DNA of 64,000 nt from Veillonella montpellierensis DSM 17217 (lineage in GTDB: Bacteria > Bacillota > Negativicutes > Veillonellales > Veillonellaceae). The notes beneath the pieces are model-generated. The model saw nothing but the letters and a program-made list of their open reading frames with translations. It did not search any database and was not told the origin of the DNA. The stretch is taken from positions 124,001-188,000 of the forward strand of contig NZ_AUFY01000001.1 of assembly GCF_000426745.1 (NCBI RefSeq), in the 5' to 3' direction. Below, one piece after another: positions 55,154-62,951 of this stretch; positions within the stretch are counted from its first letter, which is position 1; every line of letters begins with the position of its first letter. A program made the translations under genes and the position numbers.

Positions 55154-55993
55154 CTATTGTGGCAATTCTACCTGTTCTAAATTAGTTGTTTCAATCGCTT
55201 CAATGGCTCCTGCATCACATAATTTTGCAATTTCTGGATCAATTGGCAAACGCCCTAATAATAATAATCCATATTTTTGAAGAATTTCTTCAATATGGCT
55301 ATCGCCAAAAATCTTATAGTCTTTTCCATTATCTGGGCAATGGAAATAAGAGAAGTTTTCTACTACACCAATAATTGGTACTTGCATCATATCAGCCATT
55401 TTTACGGCCTTTTCTACAATCATAGACACTAAATCTTGTGGAGATGTAACAACAATAATACCATCTAATTGTAGTGATTGATACACAGTGATTGCCACGT
55501 CACCAGTTCCTGGTGGCATATCAACAAACATGTAATCAATATCTTTCCAAACTACATCTGTATAAAATTGTTTTACCACATTACCAAGAATCGGTCCACG
55601 CCATAATACTGGGTCAGTTTCATTTTCTAATAACAAGTTTACAGACATAATATCTACACCTTGTGCATCCTTAGAGCCACGAGATGTAGCTGGATGCATG
55701 CCAATTTCATCATAGCCTGCTTTTTCTTTTATGCCAAAAACTTTAGGAATACTTGGACCAGTAATATCTGCATCTAAAATCGCTGTTTTAAATCCTTTTC
55801 GCGCCATAGTAATTGCCATCAAGCTAGTTACCAAAGATTTACCTACGCCACCTTTACCACTAACGACACCAATTACGTGTTTAACATTACTTAACTCATG
55901 CATTTGTGCATGCATATCTTGAGGTTGTTGTTGTTGACCACAACCTGCAGAAGCTGATGGACATCCATCACAGCCACTTCCGCCACAAGCCAT
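55154..55993 (-). CDS. Mrp/NBP35-family iron-sulfur carrier ATPase
   Basis: A 279-residue P-loop NTPase that carries [4Fe-4S] clusters to apo-proteins. The deviant Walker A GKGGVGKS is at 46-53, DADITGPSIPKVFG follows, FVDMPPGTGDVAI is the Walker B region, and VVENFSYFHCP holds the bridging-cluster region; the usual CxxC there is changed (HCPDNG) with one Cys only. The N-terminus has an extra Cys cluster (C3, C8, C11, C18). ATG 55993 is placed six bases after AAGGTG. In an anaerobe rich in Fe-S enzymes this would be a housekeeping gene. Confidence 0.9.
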   Translation of the reverse strand: MACGGSGCDGCPSASAGCGQQQQPQDMHAQMHELSNVKHVIGVVSGKGGVGKSLVTSLMAITMARKGFKTAILDADITGPSIPKVFGIKEKAGYDEIGMHPATSRGSKDAQGVDIMSVNLLLENETDPVLWRGPILGNVVKQFYTDVVWKDIDYMFVDMPPGTGDVAITVYQSLQLDGIIVVTSPQDLVSMIVEKAVKMADMMQVPIIGVVENFSYFHCPDNGKDYKIFGDSHIEEILQKYGLLLLGRLPIDPEIAKLCDAGAIEAIETTNLEQVELPQ

Positions 55994-56145
55994 ATAAGAC
56001 ACCTTCTTTCAACATACTAAGAACTAGTATACAATAGCATACTAACTCTTCTATACTTATATACCATAGAGCTCTACGGCTCTTTTATTTTCTATGACTA
56101 TAGTATCATAATTATCCAATTTTTTCAATATAGTATCATCAAATA

Positions 56146-57339
56146 CTATGCCTTGCAAAACTGTTTTGTCAATTCGCCAAGAATCGTCATACCTTTAACA
56201 ATCTCTTCATGAGATGGTACCGTATAACTTAAGCGGAACGAATGACTATCTATTACACCGTCCGCTGCAAAAGCAGCACCTGGTACAATGCCTACTTTAT
56301 GATCCATACATGCTTCAAAAAAGGCATCACAATCAACATGATCAGGCATAGTCATCCACATAAACATACCGCCTGTTGGTCGCGTTAATTGAACATGATG
56401 GCTTCCTGTCTTATAAAAAGTATCGAGCATTAATTCACATTTCTTTTTATAAATATCCCTCACATGCTGAATTTGTGCATCATAATCAATCGTATCTAAC
56501 AAGACAGACACAATGCGTTGCGTAATTAATGGCATTTGACCGTCACAATTATTTTTTAGTGACTGCATCGTATTAATTAATTTATCTGGTCCAAATAAAA
56601 ATCCTACACGCAATCCAGCGGATATCGTTTTAGAATAGGATCCAGCATAAAATACACGATTATCTACATCAAAAGATTTAAAAGTTGGTACATCTTCGCC
56701 GGCGAATCGAATTTCTCCATATGGATCATCTTCAAAAATCATTAAGTCATAGGCCCGGCATACTTCATAAATATCTTTTCTTCTAGATAAAGGCATCGTA
56801 ATCCCTGTAGGGTTTTGAAAGTTAGGAATCACATATACATATTTTCCTTTTCCTTCTTTCGCCGCTCTTTCTAATGCTTCAGGCAACATACCATCTTCAT
56901 CCGTAGCAATGCCTCTAGGCTTAGCACCTACATTTCGAATCGCATTAATAGCGCTAGTAAATGTATATGCATCGACAAATACTTCGTCCCCTTCTTCACA
57001 AAAAGTCCTAGGCATTAATCCTAATAACTGACCTGCTCCGATAGAAATAATAATACCTTGTCCGTCTCTATTCATGCCCCGTTTCATAACAAGTCTTTCA
57101 ATTGTTTGTTCCGCCAACTTTATATCGCCTTGCATAGGTCCATATTGTAATAACTCTAAGGCACTTGTGTCTATAATATGGCGAATTGTATCTTGTATAA
57201 CTGCAACGGGGATTGCTTCGGCTGCAGGATTGCCAATACCAAAACTAATAAAGCCAGGAACACCGATACCACGTTCAAATACTTTACGAATAAAATTAGG
57301 TCCTTTTAATTGTGCCCGTTCTGGAATAGAAAAACTCAT
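56146..57339 (-). CDS. PLP-dependent aminotransferase class I/II (2-aminoadipate transaminase/LysN-like)
   Basis: A 397-residue fold-type I aminotransferase. VPGFISFGIGNPAAEAIPV, IISIGAGQLLGLMPRTF, YVIPNFQNPTGITM, FEDDPYGEIRF and the PLP lysine in YAGSYSKTISAGLRVGF are present. Such enzymes lack a DNA-binding domain and include aromatic, 2-aminoadipate and multi-substrate transaminases; the substrate cannot be named. GGGAG precedes the ATG. It is probably cotranscribed with the TVP38 gene 60 bp upstream. Confidence 0.9.
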   Translation of the reverse strand: MSFSIPERAQLKGPNFIRKVFERGIGVPGFISFGIGNPAAEAIPVAVIQDTIRHIIDTSALELLQYGPMQGDIKLAEQTIERLVMKRGMNRDGQGIIISIGAGQLLGLMPRTFCEEGDEVFVDAYTFTSAINAIRNVGAKPRGIATDEDGMLPEALERAAKEGKGKYVYVIPNFQNPTGITMPLSRRKDIYEVCRAYDLMIFEDDPYGEIRFAGEDVPTFKSFDVDNRVFYAGSYSKTISAGLRVGFLFGPDKLINTMQSLKNNCDGQMPLITQRIVSVLLDTIDYDAQIQHVRDIYKKKCELMLDTFYKTGSHHVQLTRPTGGMFMWMTMPDHVDCDAFFEACMDHKVGIVPGAAFAADGVIDSHSFRLSYTVPSHEEIVKGMTILGELTKQFCKA

Positions 57340-57401
57340 ACATGAATACTCCCTTTCTTCTTACTTGGTATATAAGGATATATAGATCGCAGCTATTCTA
57401 G

Positions 57402-58118
57402 CTATTTTCTTGACTTCATATACCGTTTATATAATTTCCATAGTATATAATATGCTATAGCTGCCCCAATAATAATAATTCCCAAGCGTTCCATATGTGT
57501 CTGTAACATTACTACATCACGTCCCACAGTAACTTCTAACGCAGTGGAAGGAAATTTACCGATTAAATTTGCAATAATATAATCACGAGGTTTTATCTTA
57601 CTAATTGCACCAAGTGCTGTAATAATGCCTGATGGGAAATATGGTAATGCTCTAGCAAAAGTCATAATCACTAATCCATTTTTATCGCTAATATCATCCA
57701 CTTTTACTAGAAACTTACTTTTAGAAATTAACTTAGTCGCTGTATCATGCAATAAAAATCGCATAATATAAAAACTAATCACGACACCAATTGTTTCAGC
57801 TAACCAAGAAATAATAATACCTGGTAATAAGCCGAAAACAACACCATTAGCAGTTGACAAAAAAATCGATGGTAAAAAGCCGACTGCGTTGATTAAAATA
57901 TCGATAATCATACTGATTAGCATAGCCCAAGGGCCATAGCTACGAAGTACTTCTATAATTTCTTCCATATTGCCAGCGGTTGCTAAGTACCATATTTGAC
58001 TATAGAAACCTGGTACGGCTAAATGAATAGCACCTAACAAGATCGCTAGTAAAATAGCCGAAACTATTTTTATATTAGTTTCACCTGAAACTATAGGTTT
58101 TTCTTGATTTTGATTCAT
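57402..58118 (-). CDS. TVP38/TMEM64 family membrane protein
   Basis: A 238-residue DedA-superfamily protein with about five helices: IVSAILLAILLGAIHL, the VGFLPSIFLSTANGVVFGLLPG re-entrant region and TFARALPYFPSGIITALGAIS are family hallmarks. Such proteins are thought to move lipids or lipid carriers across the membrane or to keep membrane potential. The ATG at 58118 follows AGAGG; the 19-codon longer reading is not supported. It is divergent from the thioesterase gene. Confidence 0.9.
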   Translation of the reverse strand: MNQNQEKPIVSGETNIKIVSAILLAILLGAIHLAVPGFYSQIWYLATAGNMEEIIEVLRSYGPWAMLISMIIDILINAVGFLPSIFLSTANGVVFGLLPGIIISWLAETIGVVISFYIMRFLLHDTATKLISKSKFLVKVDDISDKNGLVIMTFARALPYFPSGIITALGAISKIKPRDYIIANLIGKFPSTALEVTVGRDVVMLQTHMERLGIIIIGAAIAYYILWKLYKRYMKSRK

Positions 58119-58221
58119 ACATGCCTCTTTAATTATTTCATCTACAATGAATATTATTATTATACCACAGGTCATGATATAATTATGATATATTGTTAAT
58201 CATAGGAAAGGAGATTCTCTT

Positions 58222-58611
58222 ATGAAAGAAATCACCATAGGTATGTCGGCCAGTACCACTACCACTGTAACCACTACTAACACTGCTAAAACCATGAAAA
58301 GTGGCGCCCTTGATGTATTTGCTACCCCTGCGATGTGTGCCTTAATGGAAGAGGCTGCTCAAGCTGCTGTATTACCTGCTCTCGACAGTAATGAAGGGAC
58401 TGTAGGTACGCAACTATCCATTACACATGATGCGCCATCACCGATTGGAGCTACCATCACAGCCACTGCTACGGTAACTGCTGTCAATGGGCGTGACATC
58501 ACTTTTTCAATAGAAGCTCATGACGGTGTGAATACAATTGGCAAAGGTACCCATCATCGATTCGTTATCAATAACGAAAAATTCATGATGAAAGTGCAGA
58601 AAAAATTATAA
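58222..58611 (+). CDS. FlK-like hotdog thioesterase
   Basis: A 129-residue protein of the fluoroacetyl-CoA thioesterase (FlK)-like hotdog family. The catalytic Thr-Glu pair is seen in FATPAMCALMEEAAQAAV (Thr in ATP, Glu in MEE) and the His in LSITHDAPSPIGATI. The Thr-rich N-terminus is unusual (STTTTVTTTNTAKTM). It probably hydrolyses small acyl-CoAs. AAGGAG precedes the ATG. It is divergent from the TVP38 gene. Confidence 0.87.
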   Translation: MKEITIGMSASTTTTVTTTNTAKTMKSGALDVFATPAMCALMEEAAQAAVLPALDSNEGTVGTQLSITHDAPSPIGATITATATVTAVNGRDITFSIEAHDGVNTIGKGTHHRFVINNEKFMMKVQKKL

Positions 58612-58723
58612 CTTAACTGTATTAGCTAATAACTCATTATCTAATACTACATAACCATATAAACATGAATCGCTTATGAGTAATATGTTCTTATATGAAT
58701 ACATTTATACTATACGCATAAAA

Positions 58724-58761
58724 AAGGATTACCAGCAAATGTTATATTGCTGGTAATCCTT
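58724..58761 (-). terminator. Terminator of ilvE (also faces the thioesterase gene)
   Basis: AAGGATTACCAGCAA (58724-58738) pairs perfectly with 58747-58761; on the minus strand TTTTT follows. It lies 17 bp after the ilvE stop and 110 bp after the plus-strand thioesterase. Confidence 0.88.
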
Positions 58762-58778
58762 CCTCATTATATAAATCA

Positions 58779-59804
58779 CTATTTAATCGTAACAACCCAA
58801 CCTTCTGGTGCTGTTAACTCACCATGTTGAATATCGAGTAATGTTTGACGTAATTTAGTTAATACAGGACCCATATCATCCATACCGGAAGGAACAAGAA
58901 TATCCCCATCATTTGTATGAATACGTCCTACTGGGGAAATAACCGCAGCAGTACCACAAAGTCCAACTTCTGCAAAATCTTTTACTTCGCTTAATAACAC
59001 TTCTCGATGTTCTACTTTCATACCGAGATAATGTTCCGCCACATACATCAATGAGCGACGAGTAATAGATGGCAAAATACTATCTGATTTTGGCGTAATT
59101 AATGTATGTCCATCAGAAGATACAAAAATAAAGTTAGCTCCACCAGTTTCCTCAACCTTTGTGCGTGTAGCTGGATCAAGATACATATTTTCCGCAAATC
59201 CTTCTCGATGTGCTTCTTGGATAGCATGTAAACTCATAGCATAATTCAAACCAGCTTTAATATGACCAGTACCATGTGGTGCTGCACGATCAAAATCAGA
59301 AATTTTAATAGAAATTGGTTTTACTCCACCTTTAAAATAAGGACCCACAGGAGTAACAAATACACGGAATTGATATTCGTCCGCTGGTTTAACACCGATG
59401 ACAGGATTTGTTCCCATCATATATGGGCGGACATATAAACTAGCCCCTGTTCCATATGGTGGTACGGAATCAATATTTGCTTCTACTACGCGTTTAACTG
59501 CTTCTACAAATTTATCTGCTGGATACACTGGCATTTCCAAACGACGCGCCGAATCCTCTAACCGCTGTCCATTTAAATCTGGTCGAAAACACACTACATG
59601 TCCATCTTTTGTATAATACGCTTTCAACCCTTCAAATACAGTTTGTGCATATTGAAAGACCCCAGCACATTCATTCAATACAATATTAGCGTCTGTTATT
59701 AATTGTCCTTCATCCCATGCACCATCTTTATAATTAGATACAAAGCGGTAATCAGACTCTATATATCCAAACCCCAAATTTTTCCAATCAATGTTTTTTG
59801 CCAT
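58779..59804 (-). CDS. ilvE: Branched-chain amino-acid aminotransferase
   Basis: Transfers amino groups between glutamate and the keto acids of Leu, Ile and Val. The 341-residue fold-type IV enzyme is of the longer (eukaryotic-like) BCAT type: FGYIESDYRFVSNYKDGAW, VFEGLKAYYTKDG, YVRPYMMGTNPVIGV, the PLP lysine K183 in GHIKAGLNYAMSL and EETGGANFIFV. The ATG at 59804 follows GGAGG. It is a single gene ending in a strong terminator. Confidence 0.96.
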   Translation of the reverse strand: MAKNIDWKNLGFGYIESDYRFVSNYKDGAWDEGQLITDANIVLNECAGVFQYAQTVFEGLKAYYTKDGHVVCFRPDLNGQRLEDSARRLEMPVYPADKFVEAVKRVVEANIDSVPPYGTGASLYVRPYMMGTNPVIGVKPADEYQFRVFVTPVGPYFKGGVKPISIKISDFDRAAPHGTGHIKAGLNYAMSLHAIQEAHREGFAENMYLDPATRTKVEETGGANFIFVSSDGHTLITPKSDSILPSITRRSLMYVAEHYLGMKVEHREVLLSEVKDFAEVGLCGTAAVISPVGRIHTNDGDILVPSGMDDMGPVLTKLRQTLLDIQHGELTAPEGWVVTIK

Positions 59805-60036
59805 ATCGATTTCCTCCAATAACTTGACCCTATACAAACCACGCATCATATACGTGATAGCATGTCGTCACTTGATAAATCTCATTATCATCAATGCATA
59901 TATAAATTTTATCACTCTAACTCTATAGAATCAATATAGTGACCTATTTTTTAAAGAATCCCTTCTCCATTCACCACCATCATCGTGAAATAGAAAATCC
60001 TATCTATACATTAATAATGTCGCTTCCCTCTATGCA

Positions 60037-60963
60037 CTACATAATTACCATATATAAAAACGTCATAATAGGCATTGTAATCATCGAAATAATCGTCGTC
60101 ATACTATTAATAGCCACAGCTTCCTTTTCCATTCCACTATATACTTGTGCCATATTAGTAATGGTCGTTGCTGCTGGTGTCATGGTTGCCAAAAAACTAA
60201 TATAGAGCAAAGTATGACCATTTTCTACCCAATCAACAAGACCTACTAATTTCAATAGTACCAAAATCAGCAAGGGATCAATTACCATCGCCCACAAGGA
60301 TACCAAATACACACGACGATTAAAAAAAATCTCTTTCATATCTGTTCCAGCAAACACCATGCCTAACAAAATCATACACACTGGACCAATCATAAGAGAT
60401 ATGGCATCCATAGCTTGATACATTACAACGGGCAAACGAATTTGCAAGATAGCTAATACGATGCCTATTATAATAGCCAGTAAATTATAATTCTTAATAA
60501 TAGCTCTCCAACTACAATGAAATGCGCCTGTCATAAGAGAAAAGCCATGGGTCCACATAAATACCAATTGTACGCACATATAAACGCTAGCATATATAAC
60601 CCATTCATCCCCAAACATACTCATCACTAACGGGATAATAAGATTACCTGCATTAGAATAGACGATAGACGCCTCTTCTACATGATTCATACCGCATACC
60701 ATATGTGCTATACGACCAATTATCACTAATCCCACATTGATCAATACAGCCGCTATTAAAGATACCATAACAGCATCCTTTACGGTATCCGTAAAATCAA
60801 TTTGAAAGGCTTTAATAATCACAAAAGGAATGATTAAATAAATCGACAAAATAGACAGCACTCGGCTGTCTTTCGTTGTTAATAGTTTTGCTTTTACCAA
60901 TCCATAACCACAGGCCATCATTAAAAATAACACTATAATTTGTTGCATTAAGATACTCGTCAT
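60037..60963 (-). CDS. AEC family transporter
   Basis: A 308-residue membrane protein with about ten helices in the AEC pattern: VLFLMMACGYGLVKAKLL, IYLIIPFVIIKAFQIDF, SIVYSNAGNLIIPLVMSMFG (the crossing-helix motif) and PAATTITNMAQVYSG in the second half. It probably exports or takes up small organic acids. It is only remotely similar to the AEC protein at 18042-19019. The ATG at 60963 has GGAG about 10 bases upstream. An apparent plus-strand frame over its 3' end is antisense. Confidence 0.88.
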   Translation of the reverse strand: MTSILMQQIIVLFLMMACGYGLVKAKLLTTKDSRVLSILSIYLIIPFVIIKAFQIDFTDTVKDAVMVSLIAAVLINVGLVIIGRIAHMVCGMNHVEEASIVYSNAGNLIIPLVMSMFGDEWVIYASVYMCVQLVFMWTHGFSLMTGAFHCSWRAIIKNYNLLAIIIGIVLAILQIRLPVVMYQAMDAISLMIGPVCMILLGMVFAGTDMKEIFFNRRVYLVSLWAMVIDPLLILVLLKLVGLVDWVENGHTLLYISFLATMTPAATTITNMAQVYSGMEKEAVAINSMTTIISMITMPIMTFLYMVIM

Positions 60964-61209
60964 ATAATCACTCTCCCGTTCCGTTCTATGAGTCATTATA
61001 CTACATGTGAAAATAATCCAAAATATCGTTAATACTCATCATGATTTCACATAGACTAGTAAAAACATATTCCTAGAAAATAAAACCCTATTTACACTAG
61101 TAAATATAAAGATTTTCATCATGTAGAGCACATTTTGTCCGCCCTTTACAGTTCAGTTAAAAAGATAAAATACCGATAGATTTAGGTATTTCCTAGTTCC
61201 ATGGGTGTT

Positions 61210-61291
61210 TAAAATAACATGTTTTGTCCTATAACTCTATTTTTCGGGATTGAAAATAGAACGTTTTTTTCTATAGCTCTAAAATAACATG
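61210..61291 (+). other. Repeated motif with plus-strand terminator-like hairpin (possible small RNA)
   Basis: TAAAATAACATG occurs at 61210-61221 and again at 61280-61291. CTATAACTCTA (61230-61240) and CTATAGCTCTA (61271-61281) form a second repeat. Between them, TCTATTTTTC (61236-61245) pairs with GAAAATAGA (61252-61260) and is followed by ACG and seven T's (61264-61270), a terminator for a plus-strand transcript that has no ORF. It may end a small RNA. Confidence 0.4.
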
Positions 61292-61431
61292 CCTATCCAT
61301 GAGAACATAGTTTGTTAGTAGATAGTATTAAATATGCCACCATCAAATCAATAGTAATGACATATCACCATATACCAATTCTTTCATCCCTATAGATATA
61401 TCTATCGATGACTATACATGCTAATGAACAC

Positions 61432-61475
61432 AAAAAAGCCATGTAAAGTAATTTTCTACTTTACAATGGCTTTTT
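61432..61475 (-). terminator. Terminator of rpsO
   Basis: AAAAAAGCCATGTAAAGTA (61432-61450) pairs with 61457-61475 (one mismatch) across ATTTTC; on the minus strand TTTTTTG follows. It lies 19 bp after the rpsO stop. The inner arms carry the same GTAAAGTA half as the ylxM palindrome. Confidence 0.88.
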
Positions 61476-61494
61476 AATAAGTAAGAGTAAATTA

Positions 61495-61761
61495 TTATTT
61501 ACGTAAGTTCAATTTTTCAATAATCGCACGATAGCGTTTAATATTTTTACGGCGAAGATAATCTAACATATTACGACGTTGACCTACTAATTTTAATAAG
61601 CCACGACGAGAATGATGATCCTTTTTATGTTCTTTCAAATGTTCAGTTAAGTACACAATGCGGTTTGTTAAAATCGCAATTTGTACTTCTGGGGATCCAG
61701 TATCGCCTTCATGAACAGCAAATTGTTTAATAATTTCTTGTTTAGCTTCTGTAGTTAACAT
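61495..61761 (-). CDS. rpsO: 30S ribosomal protein S15
   Basis: An 88-residue primary 16S rRNA-binding protein. The start [27 protein letters not shown] and the end [20 protein letters not shown] are diagnostic; ITNRI is replaced by [13 protein letters not shown] as in Firmicutes. AGGAGG precedes the ATG. Its leader (61762-61860) can fold into a possible autoregulatory structure. Confidence 0.98.
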   Translation of the reverse strand: MLTTEAKQEIIKQFAVHEGDTGSPEVQIAILTNRIVYLTEHLKEHKKDHHSRRGLLKLVGQRRNMLDYLRRKNIKRYRAIIEKLNLRK

Positions 61762-61860
61762 TATCGTTACCTCCTAAATACACATAACTCGTTAAGCTTA
61801 AGTAATCGTTGGAGAATCGAAGACTTAGCCTACGTTTCGTCTAATGACTTATTAAGTGTA
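61762..61860 (-). promoter_or_regulatory. Possible S15 autoregulatory leader
   Basis: On the minus strand the leader can form a closing stem (TAAGT with ACTTA) holding a hairpin with TTAG/CTAA and AGAC/GTCT arms and a second one with TCG/CGA arms, a three-way-junction layout like that bound by S15 in other Firmicutes. The fold is drawn by eye and is not proven. Confidence 0.35.
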
Positions 61861-61908
61861 CTATATTTTTATAGGAAAGTAAAGTAATTCACTATATACA
61901 GTAAATAT

Positions 61909-61947
61909 AAAAAATCTTTAGTACCCTAAACGTACTAAAGATTTTTT
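61909..61947 (-). terminator. Terminator of the 3D-domain protein gene
   Basis: AAAAAATCTTTAGTAC (61909-61924) pairs perfectly with 61932-61947 across a 7-base loop; on the minus strand TTTTTTA follows. It lies just after the stop at 61951. Confidence 0.88.
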
Positions 61948-61950
61948 ATT

Positions 61951-62529
61951 TTATAATATGTATACGTTAACAGATTGACGGCCAAATTGGATAGCATCAT
62001 AATGAGAGTTCATGGCTAAATCAATGCGATTTCCTACAATCGCTCCGCCAGTATCATCAGCTACGGCATATCCATAACCTTCAATATAAAGTTCTGTTCC
62101 TAACGGAATTACATTCGGATCAACAGATACATAGCCATGTTGCAAATAGTGACCCATAGCTGTATAAGAAGAATTACCTGGATCATCTGCAGAATATGCA
62201 CTAGCATCCATCGTAATAAGTTGTCGATAAGAACTTGGAACGCCACTCGCCACATTAGAAATTCCTAAAGCGTTCATAACCTGTGGTCCAGCTATTCCAT
62301 CAACATCAAGACCTTTTTCTTGTTGAAATACACGTAACGCGTACAATGTATTATTTCCAAAATAACCATCTGCCGCATCGATTAAATAACCTTGATTAAT
62401 TAATGCTTGTTGCATCCGTCTAACAGATTGTCCTTGATCTCCAACATGTAAACTTGCTGCCATAGCAGAAGAAGAAATTACAAGGAACAAACTTAAAAAT
62501 ACCATTTTTAAAATATATTTTTTTAACAT
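61951..62529 (-). CDS. Secreted wall protein: peptidoglycan-binding domain + 3D domain
   Basis: A 192-residue exported protein. A signal peptide (1-25, ending SSAMA-AS) is followed by a PG_binding_1 domain (about 28-88; VGDQGQSVRRMQQALINQGY and DADGYFGNNTLYALRVFQ-like) and a 3D domain (about 105-192) with the three aspartates in MDASAYSADDPG, ADDTGGAIVGNRIDLAM and PLGTELYIEGYGYAVADD. The 3D domain belongs to the lytic transglycosylase family that includes MltA and Sps-like proteins, so this is likely a wall-remodelling enzyme. GAGG precedes ATG 62529. Confidence 0.92.
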   Translation of the reverse strand: MLKKYILKMVFLSLFLVISSSAMAASLHVGDQGQSVRRMQQALINQGYLIDAADGYFGNNTLYALRVFQQEKGLDVDGIAGPQVMNALGISNVASGVPSSYRQLITMDASAYSADDPGNSSYTAMGHYLQHGYVSVDPNVIPLGTELYIEGYGYAVADDTGGAIVGNRIDLAMNSHYDAIQFGRQSVNVYIL

Positions 62530-62951
62530 ATTCACCTCATACCTTTCAACTGGTAATAATTTTACAGTATTTTTGGGAATTTGTCAAAAAAACGACCGCT
62601 TTAAACGATATGACCCACCACTTTATTATATTTTTTTACCTTTTTTTCCCACTTTAATATTTTTGTCAACACTCTATAAATCCCTCTATTATAAGCTTCA
62701 CAAGGTATTACAAAAATACATAACAATTATCACAAAAAGGTCTTGCTATATAAAAATTAATATTTTTTTCTATAATTTCATTATCAATCATCATATAATT
62801 TTGAAAAAAATATCCTTATTTTCAAAATTATAATCATTTCTATGACCATTTAATATAAATAATGCCTATATATTTAAATAATTCGAAATGCACACAGTTA
62901 CTTATCTAATTTTTTCATTATCTGGTCATGAACAGATTAATTTATACAACA
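62530..62951. other. AT-rich spacer with an inverted repeat
   Basis: About 420 very AT-rich bases between nhaA and the 3D-domain gene. The only structure is a perfect 13-bp inverted repeat ATAATTTTGAAAA/TTTTCAAAATTAT (62795-62807 with 62819-62831). No U-tract follows it; it may end nhaA transcripts or be an operator. Confidence 0.45.

Larger units (their letters stand above)
60964..61494. other. Spacer with small-RNA-like element between rpsO and AEC gene
   Basis: About 530 bp. No gene is seen. It contains the repeated motif and hairpin at 61210-61291 and the rpsO terminator at 61432-61475, both listed separately. Confidence 0.5.

Noticed and set aside
59939-60205. 88-codon plus-strand ORF
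   Set aside because: Its 3' two thirds are antisense to the AEC transporter gene, and there is no ribosome site.
61201-61291. CRISPR array
   Set aside because: Only two copies of each short motif exist, at unequal spacing (70 and 41 bp), and there are no cas genes. It is kept only as a possible small RNA or decayed repeat.
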